Shown piece by piece: positions 1 to 11,700 of a DNA stretch of 64,000 bases. Positions within the stretch are counted from its first letter, which is position 1. Each line of letters starts with the position of its first letter. The stretch is from Siphonodentalium dalli (Eukaryota > Mollusca > Scaphopoda > Gadilida > Siphonodentaliidae). The DNA lies in the NCBI GenBank assembly GCA_032622095.1, contig CP136065.1:63845094-63909093 (forward strand). The letters run 5' to 3'. The notes beneath the pieces are model-generated. The model was not told the origin of the DNA and ran no database searches. It worked only from the letters and a program-made list of their open reading frames with translations. The translations under genes and the position numbers were made by a program.

Positions 1-151
1 TTTTTCAGGATTTAGTCGGAAATATGGCTTGTTGCCATTCATCGGAAACTCTCACTGAGAGCTTTCCGATGAATGGCAACAAGCCATATTTCCGACTAAA
101 TCCTGAAAAATTACCCATAATTCTGATGTGGTTAAGGAGTCGATTATTTTG
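1..151. mobile_element. Family A palindromic MITE (mariner-like), left arm cut by window edge
   Basis: Two nearly perfect arms (about 50 bp of the left, 95 bp of the right) face each other across a 4-base loop: cagg atttagtcggaaatatgg against its complement. The same palindrome recurs at 7634, 9168, 13040 and 51082. The left arm continues before base 1. Confidence 0.9.
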
Positions 152-1426
152 TGAATTATAGTACAATTTATTTGTTGGCTATTGTAATATCTATGGTGGA
201 ATATATTTGAATGATAGTTGATTTTATTTTATGATCTTACAATATTTTATGGTTATAATTTTGATTTCATCTGATTCGCATCAACAAATAACAAAATCTT
301 ACAATATTTTCAAGCTCATAAATTGATCTATTGGCTTTCAAAATACTTTTGCCAGAAAATATGTTATGCTTATGCAAATGGGACACAAATTCTTGTAGAA
401 AATAGTATTCGTTGAATGGTATATGCTTTGTTAAATGTGTCACACCACCTCTACCTCCTCCCACAAACACACACTGGTTAATGAGTTGTGTCCCATGATA
501 CAATGTAGTTGACTAGTAACATCATTCCAACTTGCCTTTTGCACTATTGAGTGAAACTTAGTTTGAAACTTGCTTTTTAATTTACATGTACATGACTACA
601 TGTGTACATTGGTCTCAGTGGTTCAGAGCATAAATTGGACCAAAAGTAGTACAGCTAAACAGGGTTTTTGCAGGTTGAATGTTTTATCATGAAATCTTCT
701 TGTCGGGCCCTTTGTCAAAGAATAATGCCGAAAATTTGCCGACACAAGTGTGTGAACTGAATAACGTTATTGCACAAGTTTATTCATACGCGATGGTAAA
801 ACGAGAACCATAGGTTCAAGTTTTACCTCGCGACAAGACAAGCACGTGCAATTATGTTAACATGTCAGTGATGTCACAACTGTGTTGTTCTATGTTTATT
901 GCACACTTTGAAGATTGTTGCTTGTAATTTTCTGAATTTAGGTGAATATTATTTCTTTTAATTGAACAATATAGAACAATATAGACCATGCCTCATAATT
1001 TATTGAAGAAATTGTCTGATAGAAGTTGATGTCGCCGATGACGTTGGCGTAATCGGTTTGTATTGTTCATGGACAACACATAATCTTTTATTGAACATTT
1101 TGAAATCTGCCGTATTTTGCTCAATTTGCTGTATTTCGCAAATAATAAAAAAATGGGTGTGCAATAAAACACAATACATGTATTATACTTTATTAACCTA
1201 ATATTGACTTTTGAGAGACAGACCTTGTATAATGATTTGGAATCTTGCCCTTCCAAAGATTTTTTTCTGAAAATGTGTTTCTTCAATTTTTATATTGCAA
1301 GTGCATGTATATACCATTCATATTACTGATGGAACCTTTCCTGCCAGTGAATTATATGACTACCGTAGTTTTAAAGGGACTCGAAAAAATAAAAAGTTTG
1401 TACAACAACTATCATCAACAAGTACA
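152..1426. other. No gene or repeat recognised
   Basis: AT-rich sequence with only short frames. Presumably a SEC24 intron or 5' region. I could not pick out an upstream SEC24 exon. Confidence 0.5.
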
Positions 1427-1602
1427 TTAACCCTTCCATGACTGGAGCTTCCTGAAATTTTGTGAAAAAACTGCCAATGTATTCTCTTATATGTGCGACA
1501 GTGCGAATCTCCGATATGGGAGACATGCATATGTATGAGAATGCACTGGCACAGAATCTTCAATGCTGCACCAGTGCTCACAGCTCCCATCGTGAAAGGG
1601 TT
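1427..1602 (+). mobile_element. Family C double-hairpin element, internally deleted
   Basis: Starts TTAACCCTTCCATGACTGG and ends with a gaaaggg edge. Only one hairpin remains, with the two half-hairpins fused. Family C shares the AATGCATTCTCTTATATATG hairpin stem with family B but has different outer arms (catgactggagcttcctg ... gctgcaccagcgcagctccc). Confidence 0.85.
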
Positions 1603-1741
1603 TTATAACAAATAGTTTGACTTCATTCTTGTATTATCTAATAATAATACTCCAATAATGAGATTTCACATGTCAAAACAATTGTTATGTAAACATTGCT
1701 GTTGCAGTGGAATTATCGGTAAAAGTCCAATAAGATACCTA

Positions 1742-2136
1742 TTAACCCTTTACCCAACAAACCGGCCAAAACCGGCCAAATAAAGCTTCAACAGCCTAAA
1801 ATATCTTCGGTCTGTCTCAATAGAACCATACAAATATGGATATCATTGGAACCGGCTCCTTGACCACATTGTGATAGTTACAGTTATACCCTGTGCATTG
1901 CATTCTCTTATATATGCGAGTCGACCATAGGTCGCCTCGCATATATAAGAGAATGCATTGGCCTAAAAAAAATCTTTAACACTTTTTACCATTTTTTCTT
2001 ACATTCTTTAACAATTTTATAATTTTTAATGTGTTAAGCCAATGCATTCTCTTATATATGCGAGGCGACCTATGGTCGACTCGCATATATAAGAGAATGC
2101 ATTGGCACAGGGCCCTTCTGTTGGGTAAAGGGTTAA
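1742..2136 (+). mobile_element. Family B double-hairpin element (TTAA-flanked, piggyBac-like ends)
   Basis: About 390 bp starting TTAACCCTTTACCCAACA and ending TGTTGGGTAAAGGGTTAA, so TTAA plus a 14-bp inverted terminal repeat, as in piggyBac-type MITEs. Inside are two long hairpins around 1905-1960 and 2040-2105, each built from AATGCATTCTCTTATATATG and its complement. The second hairpin is the reverse complement of the first. The left third (GGCCAAAACCGGCC ... TGGATATCATTGGAACC) is unique to family B. Confidence 0.92.
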
Positions 2137-2224
2137 GTAAAGATTGAAAAATATTCTGAAAATCATATTCAGTAATTCAGATTAAATTATTTGAACTTAC
2201 TACACGTTTAATAGCGATTTTTGT

Positions 2225-2425
2225 TAAAATACACTGTAACAGTTTTGATCACATAACAATGTTTTCAACACGTGAACTATCGTTATTGGAGAACTATCAA
2301 TAATGAATATATGAACAAACTTTTTCTATTTATCTGTGTTCTTCTTAGTGGTTATGTTTTTACAGACTTGAATATTTTTTGCACATTTACCCACTGCGAG
2401 TGTGTTGGGTCCCTTTAAATTGCAT
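2225..2425. repeat. Family J repeat, copy 1
   Basis: cactgtaacagttttgatca, cataacaatgttttcaacac and tttacccactgcgag match 62400-62605 in the same order at roughly 70%. No termini identified. Confidence 0.6.
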
Positions 2426-2691
2426 CATGTTGCTTTTGATCAAGAGAATGGGCGACTTATGATTCTAGGTACACTGACTTTCTATGAACCTTACATATTT
2501 CTATGCAAATGCTTGATTTCTGAAATAGGCACATTCTTTTACATGGATAGGACCACTTTGGCCCAATCAGGTCCGGATGGCCAGCAATAGGCTGGACCGC
2601 CATTCCAGTCCTGCCCGCATCACTTACTGGAACAGATGACTGATTGCTGTGTTGTTTTAATGTTATCTTTTTGCATGTTGTTTGATTTTAG

Positions 2692-2790
2692 ATCGACCCA
2701 ATGAATTACCCGTACCATTTCACGGACAGGGACAGTATTCCCATCAAATTGGAGCCTCTCTTCTGCTTACACCGACACCATCAAATTCAG
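2692..2790 (+). CDS. SEC24B: SEC24 exon 1 of window (disordered N-terminal region)
   Basis: Acceptor 'tgattttag' and donor 'cag|gttaat' frame 99 bp. Read from the third base it gives RPNELPVPFHGQGQYSHQIG and then a Ser/Thr/Pro stretch, ending in a one-base split codon that the next exon completes. A second frame is also open, so the frame was chosen by phase with exon 2. The region is not conserved, which makes this one of the less certain exons. Confidence 0.7.
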
Positions 2791-5700
2791 GTTAATACTG
2801 TACAATCTTTCATGGCATCTATAGGGGTCTCTCAATGACGCTTTGTATTATTTCAACTTTTGTTTCATTCAATTATTGCACATGTATAATACCAAGCCTG
2901 GATTTAGTATCTGACATTAGCAGAATGAGGTACCCGGAGGGTGAATTTAGTGATGTTACTCCGCACAGCATCACCAAATTCAACCTCTGGGGACCTCATT
3001 CTGATTATGCCTCATCTTCTGGGAAGGATCCTATAGTCTCAAATTAACATTGTTCGAAGTAACTTTTTCCGTTTTCTTCAGTTTCTATATCTAATTTGCT
3101 GAAGATAAATTGAATAATCAAGGTGACCAATGGGTGAACATCACCAATTTCAACTGGGAAACTTCAATATGATTCTATGTCTCTCATAGCAGTTGAGGCC
3201 AAAGCAGAATGAGGTTCCCAGAGGGTGAATTTGGTAATGCTACCCCCCCCCCCCTCCATGAGGTGATAGCATCACCAAATTCATACTCTGGGAAAACATC
3301 ATTCTGCAAATGTCAGATCACTAGATCCAGGCTTTGTTGGGGGACCTCATTCTGCAAATGTCAGCACACTAAATCCAGGTTTGCTTGTATTGTCCTTCAT
3401 CCTGTCTATCCGTTCATTCCAGGGCACAAAAATTTAGGCAGTGAAAAAAGTTGAAGAAGGCTTCCACGAGTAGAGTTGCCTGCAGGATATTGTCAACCCT
3501 TGCATGACTGGAGCTTCCTAAAATTTAGCAAAAACCCTGTGCCAATGCATTCTGTTATATATGCGAATCTCCCATAGGGAGTCTCACATATACAAGAGAA
3601 TACATTGGCCTAACAATATTTACCTTGACCTTGTTAATGTAAGCAAGTGCATTCTAATTTCTCTTATATATGGGAGTCTCACATAGGCCAAAGGGAGGCT
3701 CGCATATATAAGAATACATTGACCTAACATTATATACCTTGACCTTGTAAGTCAGTGCATTCTCTTATATATGCGAGGCTCCCTATGGGAGTCTCGCATG
3801 TATAAGAGAATGCACTGGCACAAGGTCATTAGTGCTGCACCAGCGCAGCTCCCGTCAAGAAAGGGTTGATTATTATGCCAGAGAAAACTGTTATTCATGA
3901 CAATTTCTGATCTTTTGTTCTTGAAAGTATTAAATGATCAAATTACAATTTCTAGAACTTTATTTTAAAAGTTTTCTCTTCAATAACATTCTTGATGAAT
4001 CAGTGAATCTCACGACGAAAAAACTATAAATTTCATGTTCTATTTCACCAGTAAAAACTGATCATCTGAGCTGTAAAGTCTCAAAGTCTTCTACTGCGAA
4101 TAAAAATTTTATTCATGAAAATGGAGGAAATTTAATGTGAACTGATCTCTAAATCTCCCTGGAATTTGTGCCCTGCATTCCATGTCTGTACTAGTGCTGG
4201 GACGGTTGGGGTTTTTTCCTAACCCGGTTAACCACGGGCATTAACCTAACCATAACCAGTTAACCGTGACCAGTATTACCCTCAGTACGAGATTGAATAC
4301 ACTGGCCACTATAGCGGCAAAACAAATGTTTATACGCGTCCCGGAAACGTTGATATACATGCAATCACAAATGATGTCTTGGTCGTACAATGCGTTCCCG
4401 TTACGGCGATCAAATAGTTGTAAATGTGTATAAATTAATTCAATTTTGAGCCCATACAAACTAAAATATAATATACAATGTATATTAGTGGTGGGCTAGT
4501 ATATCGATGTTTACAGGAGTTCTGCACCGCATAAACAACGCTTGCTTGCAAAACCTTCAGCGACGAAATATAGTTCCTCACTTGTGTATATCCCGGGAGC
4601 CCCCCGGGCACGATTCGCCCAAACAAGATACTGAAGATATCTATACTGTTGTTTAGTAATCCTTACTAGTGTTTGGGTATAGGCAGGTATGTATTAATCA
4701 CAGTGGCTACACGATGCTACTTCAATTATTTAATAAACACATACAAACACAATTAAATCGTCGTGATTCATTATGCAAGCCCCAGCCAGTGTTTGGTAAT
4801 TAAAGTTATCGAACGCGTCACTAGATATACTCTTATTTCCCACTCCCAGTAGGCCTGTGTTTTTTTCTGGATGTGCGACTTCATATTGGATGTTGATCCA
4901 TAATTAACGAATCGCATTCGGCAGGCCTTGCATACCGCCCATTTCTTCTTCCTTTTTTTTCGTCATCTTCAATTATATGACTAAATGTCCCAAACGTTTG
5001 ACTTCCGTTTTTGTAGGTCTTCTGTCATCGCTTTGAGATGAAATGATGGTAATGACAAGGGGAGGGGCAGTTTCAAGAAAACAGACATAATATTGATGAC
5101 GTAGTAAAAGTCTAGACTTGACTGCTTTGATGTATGCCGCGGTGCGCGTACAGCCGAAACGTCATGTAATGCTGCCAAAAGGAAATTGGCATTGAATGTG
5201 TAGCAAGTGATTCACAGATAAGAGTGTAGTTGATGATAGTACGATCGTTATCAATATTTTACGGTTATCCCGTTGTGGCCTCCTCCAACCGGTTGACACG
5301 CGTAACCGAACCATAACCGGTTATCCGGACAACCGTCCCAGCACTAGTCTGTACAAATATTCTTATCTTTATTTATTTATGTCTTCCTTGCTGCTTTTTA
5401 GCTCACTGAAAAAGAGATCTTGTCTTCACTTTGCATCAGTTATCCGTTCTTCTGTACGTTGTAACATTGTTGTTGACATTTCTTGCGACGCAACCTAAAA
5501 ACTGTATCTTGGGTTACACATACAGGGTTCCTGTGGGGCAGTAACCCTTTTTTACTAAATACTCATCGATGAGTAGTTACCTTAGGAAAGAACTTATTAT
5601 CTGAACATTTCGATCAATTTATTTGAATTCCTTCTAAACTTGTAATATTAGTTTGTCTATATGTTGTCTGCTTATATTCCCTGAACACCCCTCCAGATGA

Positions 5701-8700
5701 ATAATAGACCATTCCAATGTATATCTTTATACCTGAAGGCGGAATCCAATTAGTAAGGAAAGGGTTAAAAGTCTGAAAGTCCAACAATTTACCAATTTGA
5801 GATATGTAAAGTGCTTGATTTGCCATAGGTCAGCTGGTGGCACTGAACAGACTTCATTATCGGCAATACCTGTATCGCTCATTCATCTATGAATAAAATT
5901 GAAATAGGTGAAGAATTGGTCTCAAATTGGGGCGCTTGAAAAAACATTTGAAATAGCCATGGGTTGGTGTCTGTGTGTACATCCGTCTGTCAACAATTTC
6001 CTTTTTGCCACAATATCCTTCAGCACACCCTACAGGCCTCAAACTTAAATGTTTTTTTTTCGGGTGACCTCTATATGGGAGCTATACAATTTTCCAAAAT
6101 TCATTAAAAGACATGGCAGCCAGCAGCCATCTTGAATTTTACATTTAAATCCATCACCACACCCTGCAACCAACATTTTTTCGAGAAAAGGTTGAAATGA
6201 AAATAATTTCATCTACACAATACATTCCTTTTACCGAAACTTTTTGACTATCCTTCTTTATCATGAATACTATTGACTGACGACTGTTCAGCATAAAACT
6301 CCACAAGTTGAGCTACAGTGTCATTGACATTTTCATTTTCTTTTTGTCACCAGTTTAGTGACAAGTTTAACACCTTACCTATTTCAAATTGAGCTCAAGT
6401 CTGAATTTAGGGTGTTTTACATTTGCAGAATGAGGTCCCCAAAGGGTGAATTTAGTGATGCTATCCCACCTGGCTAGTATCCCCAAATTCATCCTCTGCG
6501 AACATCATTCTGCTTTGGCCTCAACTGTTACGGGATACTAGGATCAGAATCAAGATCCCCAGTTGAAGTTGGTGATGTTCACCAATTAGTCACCTCGATT
6601 TTGCATTTTATCTTCAGCAAATTAGGGGATATACATGTAGAATCTGAACAGAGGGGAAAAAGTAACTAAAAACATTGTTAATTTAGATATTTCGCAGAAG
6701 ATGAGGCCCAAGTAGAATGAGGTCCCCATAGGGTGAATTTGGTGATGCGAGCTTGCTGTGCCGAATAACATCACTAAATTCACCCTCTGGGGACCTCATT
6801 CTACAAATGTCAAACACACTAAATCCAGGCTTGGTTGGGGAACCTCATTCTGCAGATGTCAGACACACTATATCCTGGCTTGATTGAGCTTCAGTGTCAT
6901 TGTCAGTAGTTATATTCCCTTCATGTCCTATACCTTATTACCAGGTGTATAGATATATTGCTCAATACTACCACCATCCACCCTCCAATTAGCTTCTGTG
7001 GTGATGTAACAGCTGTGCTCACTGCTGGGATATAAATAAAATATTCCCAGCCTGTATGCCATAGATATCTCAATAAACTCACAATATACATTGTTGAAAC
7101 AACAAATGAACACCTGCTGGGGATACGATCCATATCATAGTGTGTTCAGTAAGTCTCAGTTCTTGAAATTGACAATATTTCTTTTTTATTTAATTTTTAC
7201 ATGTTATTTATACAAAAGATAAATTTGTGACTTATTTACATCATTTCTAAAATTTTGGGCTATTCACGTCACTTATCTTCAAAACATCTGCTAGCTCATT
7301 ATCTTCTACCAAATTTACAATCTCTCATCCTTTGGTGAATGAATCATTCCATTCTGGTAATCAGGTGCTTCAGAACTCTATTGAATTTGTTTGTTACAGT
7401 CCTCAAAATTGCCACAACAATAAGCAATGCCATGGGAAACGCCGTGGCAACATTTGGAATCTAACATAGTTAAGCTTGAATGATTTAGGGTACTAGAGGC
7501 GATGTCATGTACATGTATGTTAAGCCTTAAATGGGATATTGGAAAAAGAAGGAAATATGATGATTTTATAATTCATATATCCTCCTGAAAAACTTGAGTT
7601 GTGTTTATGACATGTTTATGATATGTACATGTACAGTAGTGCTCTAAGTAAGCGACTTCTTAACCACAGCAGATTTATGGGTAACTTTTCAGGATTTAGT
7701 CGGAAATATGGCTTGTTGCCATTCATCGGAAAGCTCTCGGGGAGAGCTTTCCGATGAATGCCAACAAGCCATATTTCCGACTAAATCCTGAAAAGTTACC
7801 AATAATTCTACAATGTGGTGAAGAAGTCGCTTACTTGGAGCATTACTGTATACTGTATCACAGATTCAGAGCAGTGAAGCTTTGTCCAGACGTTCAGGTC
7901 CTAGTAGCTGGCTTTTTATAGCATGTATTCAGTTTATTTGGTTTCTCCATACGCTATTAGCTATATGATACTCTTGCACTGGTATCTTTTATCGTGTGGT
8001 ATGTACATATTCTAATTCATTTTCAGTGACAATTAGCAATTTTTTAATATTGCACACTAGAACAATATGATAGATCAACCGTACCCATAACAAAAAACAG
8101 GTCAAGCTTCAATTTCAACTATCTTCATCTGTTTTGACCAGATTTATGGCTCTTTGCTTATTAACTCTTTCATGACGGGATCAGCGCTGGTGCAGCATTA
8201 AAGATCATGTGTCAGTGCATTCTCTTATATATGCAAGTCTCCCAAAGGGAGCCTCAGATATACAACAAAATACACTAGCTTACAAGGTCAAGGTAAATAT
8301 TAGGCAAATTTATCCCTTATGTATGTAAGGCTCTCTATGGGAGACTCATATAAGAGAATGCATTGGCACAGGGTTTTCGCAAAGTTTCAGGAAGCTCCAG
8401 TCATGGAAGGGTTAACAGTGAAGAACTTACTGCTGGATACATTTGCAATTTGAAGCAAATGAAAAGGCATATTAGGCCTAAAAAAAAAACCTGTGTCAAT
8501 GCGTTATCTTATATATGCAAGTTGGAATTGGAACAATTGAAAAAAAACAAAACAAAGTTTTGCCTACCTACCAACCCTATTTTTTCTCAGTCAGTTAGTG
8601 GAAACAACGTTAGTTGTTTTTAGATCTTAAGCTGGAATTGAATGTGCTCTTGTCATATACTTGTATGTATTGTTAGGGAACTCATACTTTTAACTGCTCA

Positions 8701-11700
8701 AAATAAGTACATTCAACTGGCCTTTTTGTATCTACAATGTACATGTAGTTGATAATTGTGCATGCACTGTGAATTTTTTTTTTTTTTCAGCTCGGAATCT
8801 ATTGGTATCACATGACCTCACAATATTTCTGGTTGTAAATGCACAATTTGTTTTTAAGTGGACAAATTTTCATATATTTTCAGAACCTGCTTCTCGAAAA
8901 TCTTCTCGAGCTCCATCACCAGTCAGCTCCTCTCAGGTGGACGCCCTTGAGGGCCAGTTTACTCCTTCTGTTCCAGGTATATTAATTAATTGTGTGTTCA
9001 TGTATTTATTATATTCAGGGTCTCCGCCAGTCTCTTTGAAAAGCTGACAAAAATCGTAACAAATTTACGTCTCTGGATCTTGTCATTGAGATTTATTTTC
9101 TGTATTGATGGGATTTCCTCCATTTCATTGGTTATGGCTCAGACCATGCATGATATCATTGGTTAGTCAGTAATGTTCTAAGTAATCGACTTCTTAACCA
9201 CAGCAGAATTATGGGTAACTTTTCAGGATTTAGTCGGAAATATGGCTTGTTGCCATTCATCGGAAAGCTCTCCCCGAGAGCTTTCCGATGAATGGCAACA
9301 AGCCATATTTCCGACTAAATCCTGAAAAGTTACCCATAATTCTGCTGTGGTTAAGAAGTCGATTACTTAGAGCATTACTGGTGATGTAACAGATCACATC
9401 AAGGTGGAATCCAATCTCTATTAAAAGCTGATAACAATTACAAATACTGCTTCGTGATTGGTTATATGTAAATTGCGAGATCTGAGGTCAATGACGTGTT
9501 GAAAATTTTCCCACGCATAGCGAAACACAACAAATTTTATTCAGGATACAGGCGACATACATGTATTCATAATTAATTTTACCAATCGTAATCTATTAAC
9601 ATTATCTTCAAGTTTTTATCAGTCAAAAATATTTATTACTGATTATTCTTTCGCATTCTGTTGTTTTATAAGTACATGTACTGCTAGATACTATGATTCT
9701 CATATATAAGTACATGTACTGCTAGATACTATGATTCTCATATATAAGTACATGTACTGCTAGATACTATGATTCTCATATATAAGTACATGTACTGCTA
9801 GATACTATGATTCTCATATATAAGTACATGTACTGCTAGATACTATGATTCTCATATATAAGTACATGTACTGCTAGATACTATGATTCTCATATATAAG
9901 TACATGTACTGCTAGATACTATGATTCTCATATATAAGTACATGTACTACTAGATACTATGATTCTCATATATAAGTACATGTACTGCTAGATACTATGA
10001 TTCTCATATATAAGTACATGTACTGCTAGATACTATGATTCTCATATATAAGTACATGTACTGCTAGATACTATGATTCTCATATATAAGTAAATGTACT
10101 GCTAGATACTATGATTCTCATATATAAGTACATGTACTGCTAGATACTATGATTCTCATATATAAGTACATGTACTGCTAGATACTATGATTCTCATATA
10201 TAAGTACATGTACTGCTAGATACTATGATTCTCATATATAAGTACATGTACTGCTAGATACTATGATTCTCATATATAAGTACATGTACTGCTAGATACT
10301 ATGATTCTCATATATAAGTACATGTACTGCTAGATACTATGATTCTCATATATAAGTACATGTACTACTAGATACTATGATTCTCATATATAAGTACATG
10401 TACTGCTAGATACTATGATTCTCATATATAAGTACATGAACTGCTAGATACTATGATTCTCATATATAAGTACATGTACTGCTAGATACTATGAATCTCA
10501 TATATAAGTACATGTACTGCTAGATACTATGATTCTCATATATAAGTACATGTACTGCTAGATACTATGATTCTCATATATAAGTACATGTACTGCTAGA
10601 TACTATGATTCTCATATATAAGTACATGTACTGCTAGATACTATGATTCTCATATATACGTACATGTACTGCTAGATACTATGATTCTCATATATAAGTA
10701 CATGTACTGCTAGATACTATGATTCTCATATATAAGTACATGTACTGCTAGATACTATGATTCTCATATATAAGTACATGTACTGCTAGATACTATGATT
10801 CTCATATATAAGTACATGTACTGCTAGATACTATGATTCTCATATATACGTACATGTACTGCTAGATACTATGATTCTCATATATAAGTACATGTACTGC
10901 TAGATACTATGATTCTCATATATAAGTACATGTACTGCTAGATACTATGATTCTCATATATAAGTACATGTACTGCTAGATACTATGATTCTCATATATA
11001 AGTACATGTACTGCTAGATACTATGATTCTCATATACTTTTTCAATGCCAGGCATGCACTGGAAGCGATTTTATTTCGTCATCTTAGAAAGCTGCATCAT
11101 CCTAGAATATAAATCCTGAATGACAGATCCAGAGATGTAAATCTGTATGATTTCCGTCTTTTCAAAGAGACTGGGTTTACTTAGCACTTATCAGTAAATC
11201 AGTCATTAATTTAACCCTTTACCCAACAGAACGGCCCTGTGCCAATGCATTCTCATATATATGCGAGTCGACCATAGGTCGCCTCGCATATATAAGAGAA
11301 TGCATTGGCTTAACACATTAAAAATTATAAAATTGTTAAAGAATGTAAGAAAAAATGGTAAAAAGTGTTAAAGGCCAATGCATTCTCTTATATATGCGAG
11401 GCGACCTATGGTCGACTCGCATATATAAGAGAATGCATTGGCACAGGGTATAACTATAACCATCACAATGAGGTCAATGAGCCGGTTCCAATGATATCCA
11501 TATTTGTATGGTTTTATTGAGACAGACCCAAGATATTTTAGGCTGTTGAAGCTTTATTTGGCCGGTTTTGGCCGGTTTGTTGGGTAAAGGGTTAAGTCCA
11601 AAATCTAAACATCTACTTTATTACAAGTAGATAAAGTCAAGGAATTGTAATTGTGTTTTATTTTTAACACACTTTAGGGTTAAGTAATGAAAGGGTTTTG

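Larger units (their letters stand above)
9027..11175. mobile_element. Family F element with expanded internal minisatellite and nested A element
   Basis: Inverted ends ccagtctctttgaaaagctg and cttttcaaagagactgg. Unexpanded F sequence is shared with 31743-32759 (tgtattgatggg, aatccaat..aaagc, tttatcag..aaatatttattac, gccaggcatgcactgg). Between shared blocks lie a family A insertion (9168-9380) and a 1.37-kb array of a 38-bp unit (9671-11036). Confidence 0.88.

Noticed and set aside
1905-2105. Long hairpins read as miRNA precursors or transcription terminators
   Set aside because: They are parts of multi-copy transposable elements with near-perfect arms far longer than a miRNA stem; the bacterial terminator logic does not apply.
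2402-2590. Open frame upstream of the first exon as a possible SEC24 start
   Set aside because: No splice site links it in phase to 2692, and part of it matches the family J repeat at 62580.
9671-11036. CRISPR-like array of regularly repeated units
   Set aside because: Units are contiguous 38-bp copies with no unique spacers, in a eukaryotic intron; it is a minisatellite.
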